DNA from: Akkermansia sp.
Lineage (GTDB): Bacteria > Verrucomicrobiota > Verrucomicrobiia > Verrucomicrobiales > Akkermansiaceae
Direction: 5' to 3'
Assembly (NCBI GenBank): GCA_020047775.1
Contig: JAIFNK010000017.1
Coordinates: forward strand, 1-15,647
DNA: 15,647 nucleotides
The notes under the pieces were generated by a model, which worked only from the letters and a program-made list of their open reading frames with translations, searched no databases and had not been told where the DNA came from. The position numbers and the translations under genes are program-made. The number at the start of each line of letters is the position of its first letter. Positions within the stretch are counted from its first letter, which is position 1. Below, piece by piece: positions 5,247 through 14,100 of this stretch.

Positions 5247-8054
5247 TCAATGCGCCGCGAGCCAGTTAGGGCCGGTGCCCGAGCTGACTTCAATGGGCAC
5301 ACCGTGGGGCAATGGCAGCGCGGTTTTCATGGCGGTGAGGATCTGGGGGACGAGCTCCTCCTGCTCGTCGGACGCGAGGTCGAAGACGAGTTCGTCGTGG
5401 ACTTGGAGCAGCATCTTCGTCTGGTAGGGCTTTTCCCGTAACAGCGCATCGACGCGGATCATCGCGAGTTTGATCATGTCGGCGGCGGTGCCTTGGATGG
5501 GGGTGTTGATCGCGGCGCGCTCTGCGTTGCCGCGGAGGTTCTGGTTGCCGGAATTCAGATCGGGGAAATAGCGGCGGCGGCCTGACAGGGTTTCGACGTA
5601 ACCGGCTTCGCGGGCTTCGTTCACCGTGCGGTCCATGAACTCGCGGATCGCCGGATACTCGCGGAAATAGGCGTCGATGATGTTGGCGGCCTCGGTGCGC
5701 GGAATGGCGAGACGTTGGCTCAGGCCGAAGGCGGAGATGCCGTAAATGATGCCGAAGTTCACCATCTTCGCGGTGCGGCGCATGTCGGCGGTGACGTTTT
5801 CCGGCTCGACGACGAAGACCTTGGCGGCGGTGATGGTGTGGATGTCGGCGTCGTTCTGGAAGGCCTCGATCATGGTGGCGTCCTGCGAGAGCGCGGCCAT
5901 CACGCGGAGTTCGATCTGCGAGTAGTCGCAAGATAGGAGTTGATAGTGGATGGTTGAGAGTTGAGAGGAAGAGCGTGGGACGAAGGCCTTGCGGATCTTG
6001 CGGCCGGCTTCGGAGCGGACCGGGATGTTCTGCAAGTTGGGATCCGACGAGGCGAGGCGGCCGGTGGCGGCGACGAGCTGGTGGAAGTGGGTGTGGATGC
6101 GGCCGGTCTCCGCGACGATGTGGGTGGGCAGCGCGTCGAGGTAGGTGGACTTGAGCTTGGTGGCCTCCCGATAGGCGAGGATGTCGCTGATGATCGGGTG
6201 TTTGCCTTCGAGCGTGGCGAGCGTCTGCTCGTCGGTCTTGTATTGGCCGGTTTTTGTCTTCTTCGCCTTGTCGGCGAGGCCGAGCTGGTCGAAGAGGATT
6301 TCGCCTAACTGCTTGGGAGACGCGATGTTGAACGACCGGTCGGCATGGACGTGGATGGATTTCACCATCTCGTCGATCTGGATCTGCAACTCGTCGCCGA
6401 TGACACCGAGCGCGGCGGGATCGATGGCGATGCCTTCCATTTCCATGGCCACCAGCACGGGAAGCAGCGGGCCTTCGATGTTGTGGAGGATGGGCTCCTG
6501 GCCGGATTCGTGGAGCAGCGGGCGGATTTTTTGGGCGAGCTGGAACGTGACGTCGGCATCCTCGGCGGCGTATTCCGCAAGCACGGCGAGCGGGATGGCT
6601 GCGATGTCGAGATCCTTGGAAGCCTTCTTGGTTTCGGCGAAATTGAAGAGGTCGTCGGGTGCGGGTGGCTGGGCTTCGCGGTTGGAAACCGCGGCCACGT
6701 CCGCAAGCTTGACCGGGGTGTAGCCCAGCAGGATTTCCGAGAGATAATCCATCGAGTGCCGGCGCTCCGGGGAAACAAGGGTGTCCGCGAGCAGGGTGTC
6801 GAAAAACGGGCCGGCGACTTCGATGCCGTGGTGGAGCAGGATGGAGAGGTCGAACTTGAGATTATGGCCGATTTTTTCCGCCGGGGAGGAGAGGATGGAT
6901 CTGAGCGCAGGAAGCACGGATTCGGAATACGGTAGATACCAGCCTTCGTGGGCTTGCCATGAGAAGGCGACGCCTAGCAGCTTCGAGGTGAAGCGGTCGA
7001 GGCCGGTGGTCTCGATGTCGAAGCAGAAGGATTTCTGTTGGGCGAGGCCGGCGAAGAGCTTGGCCTGGAGTTCCGGGGTGTCGGCGAGGTGATAGGTGTG
7101 CGGGACTTCGCGGATGGTTTTGAAGGTTTCGAAAAGAGTTGGGGAATCTGCGGAAGAGGATTCTTGCGGAATAAATTCCGCGCTCCCGGTGGGGAAAAGC
7201 CGCTTGGTGAGGGTGCGGAATTCGAACTCGTTGAAGAGGGTTTTCAAGGCCTCGTCGTCGCGCTTGGAAAGCACGAGGTCGTCCCAGGTCACCTCGATGG
7301 GGACGTCGATAATAATGGTGGCGAGTTCCTTGGAAAGCAGGGCCTGGTCGGAGTGAGTCTCGACGTTTTCCTTCTGTTTGCCTTTGAGCTTCGCGGAGTT
7401 GGCAATGAGATTCTCGATGGAGCCGAACTCGGCGATGAGCTTCTTCGCGGTCTTCTCGCCGACGCCGGGGATGCCGGGGATGTTGTCGGCGGCGTCGCCC
7501 CACAGGCCGAGGATGTCGATCACCTGCTCCGGGCGCTCGATTTCCCAGTTCTTGAGCATGGTGGGAAGATCGATGAGCTCGTGGTCCGAGCCCTTGCGAC
7601 CGGGTTTCCACATGCTGGTGGTTTCCGAAATGAGCTGCGCGAAATCCTTGTCCGGCGTCACCATGAATGACTCGAATTCGTCCTGCTCCGCGCGCTTCAC
7701 CAGCGTGCCGATGATGTCGTCCGCCTCGAAACCATCCAACTCCAACACCGGGATATGGAACGCGCGGCAGAGGTTTTTCACATGCGGAATGGCCGCCGCG
7801 AGTTCCTCCGGCATCTCGTCGCGCTGGGCCTTGTAGGCGGGAAAAAGGATGTGCCGCGGCGTGGGTGCCGAGGTGTCGAAGGCGACGCCGATGTGGGTGG
7901 GGTTTTCCTTTTCGAGAATGGCGAGCAGCGTGTTGATGAATCCGTAAAGCGCGGAGGTGTTGGTGCCCTTGGAGTTGCGGATGGGATTCTGGATGAAGGC
8001 GAAATGCGCCCGATAAATCAGGGCCATGCCGTCGAGCAGGAAAAGGCGTTTCAT
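5247..8054 (-). CDS. polA: DNA polymerase I (5' nuclease, 3'-5' exonuclease, polymerase)
   Basis: This 935-residue enzyme fills gaps, removes RNA primers and serves in excision repair. The 5'-nuclease domain spans about 1-290 (MKRLFLLDGMALIYRAHFAF, DGFEADDIIG, VTPDKDFAQL, IPGIPGVGEKTAKKL). The 3'-5' proofreading domain looks active: Exo I D346 and E348 (FDIETTGL), Exo II D402 (GHNLKFD) and Exo III Y495 with D499 (YAAED). The polymerase domain carries motif A D710 (DYSQIELR), motif B (RRTAKMVNFGIIYG) and motif C (VHDELVFD, H886-D887). Length is close to that of E. coli Pol I (928). ATG 8054 is preferred because it begins at the conserved N-terminus; a GTG at 8075 would add seven residues. No clear ribosome-binding site precedes either. 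An unusual segment, SSSQLSTIHYQLL, sits just before motif A. The gene lies 77 bp downstream of the giant protein gene on the same strand. Confidence 0.97.
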   Translation of the reverse strand: MKRLFLLDGMALIYRAHFAFIQNPIRNSKGTNTSALYGFINTLLAILEKENPTHIGVAFDTSAPTPRHILFPAYKAQRDEMPEELAAAIPHVKNLCRAFHIPVLELDGFEADDIIGTLVKRAEQDEFESFMVTPDKDFAQLISETTSMWKPGRKGSDHELIDLPTMLKNWEIERPEQVIDILGLWGDAADNIPGIPGVGEKTAKKLIAEFGSIENLIANSAKLKGKQKENVETHSDQALLSKELATIIIDVPIEVTWDDLVLSKRDDEALKTLFNEFEFRTLTKRLFPTGSAEFIPQESSSADSPTLFETFKTIREVPHTYHLADTPELQAKLFAGLAQQKSFCFDIETTGLDRFTSKLLGVAFSWQAHEGWYLPYSESVLPALRSILSSPAEKIGHNLKFDLSILLHHGIEVAGPFFDTLLADTLVSPERRHSMDYLSEILLGYTPVKLADVAAVSNREAQPPAPDDLFNFAETKKASKDLDIAAIPLAVLAEYAAEDADVTFQLAQKIRPLLHESGQEPILHNIEGPLLPVLVAMEMEGIAIDPAALGVIGDELQIQIDEMVKSIHVHADRSFNIASPKQLGEILFDQLGLADKAKKTKTGQYKTDEQTLATLEGKHPIISDILAYREATKLKSTYLDALPTHIVAETGRIHTHFHQLVAATGRLASSDPNLQNIPVRSEAGRKIRKAFVPRSSSQLSTIHYQLLSCDYSQIELRVMAALSQDATMIEAFQNDADIHTITAAKVFVVEPENVTADMRRTAKMVNFGIIYGISAFGLSQRLAIPRTEAANIIDAYFREYPAIREFMDRTVNEAREAGYVETLSGRRRYFPDLNSGNQNLRGNAERAAINTPIQGTAADMIKLAMIRVDALLREKPYQTKMLLQVHDELVFDLASDEQEELVPQILTAMKTALPLPHGVPIEVSSGTGPNWLAAH
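5937..5972 (-). repeat. In-frame insertion next to polymerase motif A of polA
   Basis: This segment encodes SSSQLSTIHYQL (residues 695-706) between FVPR and LLSCDYSQIELR. E. coli and Taq Pol I have 11 residues between the Phe and the motif A Asp; here there are 18, a net gain of 7. The DNA is pyrimidine-rich on the coding strand (CTCTCAACTCTCAACCATCC) and internally repetitive (CTCAACTCTCAACC). From memory it resembles a short dispersed repeat found in and between genes in Verrucomicrobia, with peptides such as QLSTINYQL; this needs a genome search. Confidence 0.6.
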
Positions 8055-8080
8055 GGCCGGAGCTTGAGCAGCCACAACCG

Positions 8081-8106
8081 GCCCGTCCAGCGAATGTCAG
8101 ACGGGC
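8081..8106. other. Hairpin between the giant protein gene and polA
   Basis: GCCCGTC and GACGGGC form a perfect 7-bp GC-rich stem around a 12-base loop, 25 bp after the stop of the upstream gene and 26 bp before the polA ATG. No T-run follows, so it is not a standard intrinsic terminator. It could be a weak terminator, an attenuator or an mRNA-processing site. If translation began at GTG 8075 it would sit only 5 bases from the start. Confidence 0.45.
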
Positions 8107-8131
8107 GATACGGATGAAAGCCGCGGAACGC

Positions 8132-11100
8132 TCAATACGCCTTCTCGATCTTGACGCCCTTGCTCGGGGCCGAACGGCGTTGTTCGTTCCACTTGCCGTT
8201 GTTGACCTTCTGAATATCGTCGCACTGCTGGTATAAGTTGCCTTTGTAATCGACGTCCTGTTTCGTCGCCGGCTTCGGTTGTTGTGGCTGGGCGGGAGCG
8301 TTTTCCGGTGCGCCGAGCCAGGCGGCGCCGCGGAAGAAGGCGTAGCGGGAATCTCCTTCGCGGGCGATGATGGTGGCCTTGCCCCGCAGGTTGTCGGCGA
8401 TGAAGAGCCCGCGCAGGTCGGTATCGCCGGAGCGGAACCCGCTGTCGGCACTGCCGATCGCCTTGACGTGGACTTCCGGGCGGTAGCCGCCCTTCGCGGT
8501 GTCCAGCACATTGGCGCGGATGCGACCGCTGGCGCTGTCCTCCTGGACCTCGATCTTCAGCGGGGTGATCAACACCATGCCGCTGGTGAAAAGGTCGTCG
8601 CCGCGGCAGATGACGAGGTATGCGGCCTCGTCCTTGAGCGCGAGCGGGATGGCGCGTTCCTTTTCAACGTAGTCCTTGCCGTCGCCAAGCGCGATGGCTT
8701 GCTCTGACTCCGGCTTGATGCCGGCCAGTTGCACGCTGGTGATGGCACTGAGGTTTTTCTGTTGGAGGTAGAGTTTCATCAGGTCCACCCGATAGACCTG
8801 GATGAAGGCCTCTTTGATGTTGCGGTATTTGAGCGTGAGCGAAACCGGCGCGCCGGGCTTCACGACGGTGACTTCCTCGAGGCCGATGCCCTTTTTCTCG
8901 AAGTAGGTGATCGCCTCCGCAGCATCCGGATAAAGAGTCTTCACCTTGTCATACCAGTCGATGGCGTTCGCGGGTTTGCTCTCGGCGTGGTAAATCTGGC
9001 CGAGGATGTAGCGGGCGAAGTCGCGGTCCTTGCTGTCGCCGTCGGCCACCACGCGGGCGGCGGCGAGTGCGTCTCCGTACTGGTTCTGCCAGAACAGCCC
9101 GAGCGCGGTCATGTATTGGAAGCCCGGCGTGAAATCACTGTTGGGATGGAGTTTCGCAAACTCGTTGCTGAGCCGGACCACCATCGGATAATTTTTCAAA
9201 TCCAGCATCGCATTGCAAAGGCTGAACCCGGCATCGTCCGCAAGCGGATCGGTCGGATAGAGCGAGAGGAAGGAATTGAGGATTTCCGCCGTGCGCTTGA
9301 GCATCGCGATTTTTTCCGGTTGCACGTCGTCTTCCTTCGGCAGCTCATGGGCGCCGGGTGCTTTCTGGTAGAGCAATTGTGAGAGCACGAAATACGCGGA
9401 GGTCACTTCGGCGGTGTCCGGATAATCGCGCCAGATGCGCTCTTGGAAATCGATGGATCCAAGGAAGCGGCCTTCGTCTTCGAGCACGGCGCTGATGCCC
9501 GCGTCGTTGGTGAAGCTGGCGCTGATCACGGCGCGATAGACCAGCCAAGCGCGTTCGTTCTCGCCGATGCCGCGATAGGCCTTGCCGACCACAAGGATCT
9601 TGTCGAACGGAATCTCCAGCGAGGGATAGCGCTCGCGCAGGATCTCGAACATCTCGACGATCTTGCGGGCGTCGTAGAACTCGGGCTTGGTGTAAATCCA
9701 CAACAACATGCGGGCGAGTTCGCTCTCGTTGTATTTTGAATCCTCCTTGAAAACAGCGGAGAGATATTCGAGCGCCTTGGCGTAGTCGCCGTCGTTGAAA
9801 TGGCATTGCCCCAAGGTGAAACGTTCGCCGCGGTTCATCTCATAGGGATCAGGGGATTTTTCGCCGACGGCGAGAATGGTGAGTTCCGGGGTCGGACCGA
9901 CGGCCATGAAAGCCGGATTGCCGATCTCGCGGATCACGGCGGGCAGGATGCGGAATTTTCCCGGGACATAGCCGGTGAGATCGTAGGTCACCGACGGGCA
10001 TTTGCCGGAAAAATAGATACGGAACGAGTCGGCACGAACTTCAGCCTTGAGACTGTTGCTGATAGAGTCCGCCACGAGGCGGGCACCGGCGGGGAGCGGG
10101 ATATCGAGAGCGAACCAGCGGCTCTCATGCCAGAAGTTGCGGTTGTCACTCAGGCGTACGTTGACGCGCTGGCCGTTTTCCAGATTCTTTACTGGAGAGG
10201 AACTGGCGACCGGGATGGGCGTGCCGCGGTATTCGAGAGGCGCGTGCATGTAAGCCCACGTGCGCACACAGGGGTGGACGTTATCGGTGTTCGACTTGGT
10301 ATCGGGAGAAAACCCGAACAAGTCGGTGGCATACGTGTATCTGCCACGACCGCGCGCCTTGAACTCGACGGTATTCTTGCCGGGCTTGATGGCATCCGCC
10401 GGCACAGCCAGCAGGTTGAGTCCATTCGAGCCGGTGGATTTCACGATGCCGATTTCCTTGCCATTCACCTGCACCGCGATTTCGAGGTCGGTGGATTGTT
10501 CCTTGCCGCGACCGAACCAGGAGGACAGCGCGGCGACTGCGGCACCGCGGGCACGACCGGTTTGGTAACCGAAGCAGCCGTGGAACCGCAGCAACGATTC
10601 CGCCGCGGCGCTGGCGCGCGGCGAATCCGGCTTGGATTCCGCAAGGGCTAACAAAACCAGCGCGGTGGTCTCCGGCGTGTCATTGAGCCAGGCGGATTTG
10701 TAGCCGGATTCCCAGATCACCGGTTGCTCCGGATCGACCTTCGCCTTACTTTCGAGAATGCCGGCGAGTTCCATGGCGATCTCCTTGCGGTCGATGTTGA
10801 AAAACGCGCGGGTCAGATAGGCGAGCGTGGCCGGCGCGAGTGAATTGCGGTCGCGGTAGAGACGGTTGCAGGCGGCAAAATCGGCAAGTTTGTCGGTGGA
10901 CAACGCGTGCAGGACGATGGCCTTGCTGTCGTTGTCGTTGGCATCGAGGGCTTTGAGTTGGTTGAGCAGGAACTCCGCGGTTTTGTCGAGCGTACCCTTG
11001 TTCACGGCGATGCCGGCGTTGCGCGCTTCGATCAAGGCCCAGAACGCGCGGGCGGTGGTGAACTCGCCGGTGATGCCGCTGTTCCAACTGCCGTTCGAGG

Positions 11101-14100
11101 CCTGGCTGGAAACCAGCTCCCCGACGAGCGCGCGCGCCCGTTCCGCAAGTTGACGCGAATAGCGATCCTCCGCCTTGCCGTTGTTGGCGTATGCAAGCGC
11201 GGTGGAGAAAGCTAACAAATCGTTGGCGGGGTGATCGCCCCAGATCGGCGGCATGAGGCGGGCGTAGTCAACGAGCGGGCCGTAATTCCGCAATGCCATG
11301 TCGAGCACGGCGTTTTTCGCATCGGGGCCGATGGCGATGGTCATCCAGGTGGAAGTGTATTCGCGCCCCTCTGGTAGATTCAGTATGGCGGCGGCGTCCG
11401 CATGGGTCGAGCCACCGGCGTGGGCGGCATAGGGAAGGCCCCATGGTTGGACGGGAATCGCTTGTTCCAAGCTGTCCTCTTGTGGTCCCGCATTGCCGCT
11501 CAGTTCAAAGGTCACGTTGAGAAGGTTCGGAATCACGAAGGCATCGAAGGTGACCTCCGCTCCGCCCATCGTTTTCACCTCAACCGACTGCTCGCGGGTG
11601 GCGAGGACTTTGGATGGGTCCTTTGGATCGAGAATCCGCAGTGTGAGCGGGACTTTGCCGGCGAAGTCGGTGAGGTTGTGAACCCGTCCGACCACGCGGA
11701 TTTCGTCGCCTTCACGGAGGAACGCGGGCGTCTTCAGTTCCACGAAAAAATCCTTGCGGGTGAGCGTGGTCGCGGTCGCTTGGCCGACGAGCGTTTCCAC
11801 CGAACAGCCACGGGCGGTTAGGCGCCAGGCAGTGGTGGTTTCCGGCATGATGATGGTGGCCACGGCCTTGCCGTCCGGGCCGGTGACAATCGATGGCAGC
11901 CAACGTCCTTCGCCACGCACCTCGCGGCGGGGTGATGGCTGATCTTTGCCGTCCTGATGCTTGTCCCCATTCTTGAAGCCTCCTGCCACCTGGTAGGTGT
12001 ATCCCTCCAGACGGTCGGCCGGTTCATTTGGCGCTGGTGAGTTTGCCGCCATTTCACGATCTCCCCGCTGACGGCCTCCGAATCCCCCCGAAGAAAGCGC
12101 AAATGAATCGTTCATTTCCTTCTTCACCGCCTCGATGGCTTTTTTCTCATTCTCCGCACGGGCGAGGCGATCCTTCTCGTCCGTGAGAGCCTTGGCCACC
12201 GCGCGGGTGCTTCCGTCATAGCGGAATCCACAGGTCGCACCGGTATGAAACTCCGCATGACGGCGGGCCTCCTTCTGGAAGAAATCGAGAATCGGCGTTA
12301 GCTTGTCCGGGCAGACCGCATAGAGCGCCTCGTTCACCAGCGCGAGACTCAGCTCGGCTACGACGGGTTTTCCGATCTGATCGGTCACGGTGATTTCGAC
12401 CTTGCCCTCTTCGCCGGGAAGGAAGGCATCCTTGACCGGTTTGACCACGACTTTCAGCTCGCGCTCGACGGTGAATTCCTTCGACGCGGAGCGCAGCTCG
12501 CGGCCGTCGATCACGGAGGCGGCGAGACGGAAGTTAGGGAATAAATCATGTCCCACGGAGAACGGCAGGTCGTTGTAGTCCTTGTGCAAGTCCACAATCT
12601 GATAGCGCAGGATTGTCTCGCCCTCGTAGGTCAGCAGGGCGAGCCCCTTGTCGAGGCGCGAGTGCAGGCGGACCTTGGCGTCCTGTCCGACTTTGAGCGT
12701 GGCATCGTCCGCGAAGATGCGGAGTTTGTTCATATCGTCATTGTCCGAGACCTCGACGCGCATCTCGCTGGTGATCGGCTGGCCAAAGCGATCCGTGCCG
12801 GTGACCCTGAGCGTGTAGATTCCTCCTTTGGCGAGATTGAGCGAAACCCGGGCCTTGCCGGTAGCCGCATCGGTTTTGGCATCGAGTTCGGAATCCTTCA
12901 CCTCGGCGGACGACGGAAACGCGGCCTGCGACCAAGGAAGCAAGGTGAGAATCCGGCTGGTCTTGGATTTCTCCATCCGCAGAACGGCGATCTTGAGCGC
13001 CTCGCCGGACGGCTTTCCATCAGCTCCCATGGTGGTGAGATCGAGATCAAACGGTTCGCCCGCGATGACCACCGGCTGGCTGGGCTTGGCCGTGATGACG
13101 AAACCCAATCTAGCAAGTGTCAGCGATTCGGTGAGCGTGACGTTTTCTCCGTCGAGCGCGGCAGTGAAAATCAACTGGCTGCCGGGAGTCATGCCGGTGG
13201 TGTCGAAGGTCAGTTTGGCTTTGCCCTCGGCATCGGTGGTGATGCGTTCGATCCGGCGGTCCGGCAGCGTGCAGCGCAGCACGCGGTTGGCGAGTGGTTC
13301 GCCCCAGTAGTAGGCGGCCTGCAGACTGGCCTCGACTTTTTCGCCGCGGAACCAAACCCGGCGCGGGAAATCCATGGTGAGTTTGATTTTCTCCAACATA
13401 AATTCGCGGACCTCGAACGAGCCTTGAAATTGCAGCGTTTCGCGGCCTTTGATTTCCTGGCTGGCGGTCATCGTGTATTGGCCGATCGCCGTTTGTTGCG
13501 GCAGGGCGAGGGTGGCATCGAAGGTGCCGAACTTGCTGAGTTTCACCGCCTGCTCGGAAAGTAACCGCCCTTGCGGATCGGAGAAGCGGATTTTGAAATC
13601 GGCGGTTCCGGGGACGATGTAGGCGTCGTTTTTCACGTCGCGCAAAACGCCGCGCATCGAAACGGTCTCGCCGGGCAGATAGGCGGGACGGTCGGTGTAG
13701 AGATAGCCTTTCGACTTGAGGCCGGACGAAAGTTGGAGCCCGGCCAATGGCAGGTTGAAAGCGGCGGCGTGGCCGGAGCGCAAGGCGAAAACGCGCACGT
13801 CGCCGAGGTCTTTGAGCGCCTCCAACGAAGTCTTGAACACGCCGTCAGCTCCGGATTTGCCGGTCGCGGCGACAGCGCTGCCGTTGCTGACTAACAATTC
13901 CACACCCTCGGCGGGCTTGCCCGTGCGCATGTCCTGGATAAATGCCAGCACCTCACGGCGACTGGCTTTCACCACCACTTCCAGATCCGAGCGCAGAACC
14001 AGCACCGTGGATTCCCAATCATCGTCACCGATCGTCACCACATAGGCACCGGCTTCATCGACTTTGAACGGGATTTCCACATCCTGTTCGAGCGGTTTGT

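Noticed and set aside
4853..5269. Plus-strand open frames over the intron remnant
   Set aside because: They have no recognisable protein pattern, while the minus strand holds RT/maturase and domain V-VI signatures.
6862..8511. 549-codon open frame overlapping polA and the end of the giant protein gene
   Set aside because: It is out of frame with both, Arg- and Pro-rich, and crosses a gene boundary; it is a codon-bias shadow.
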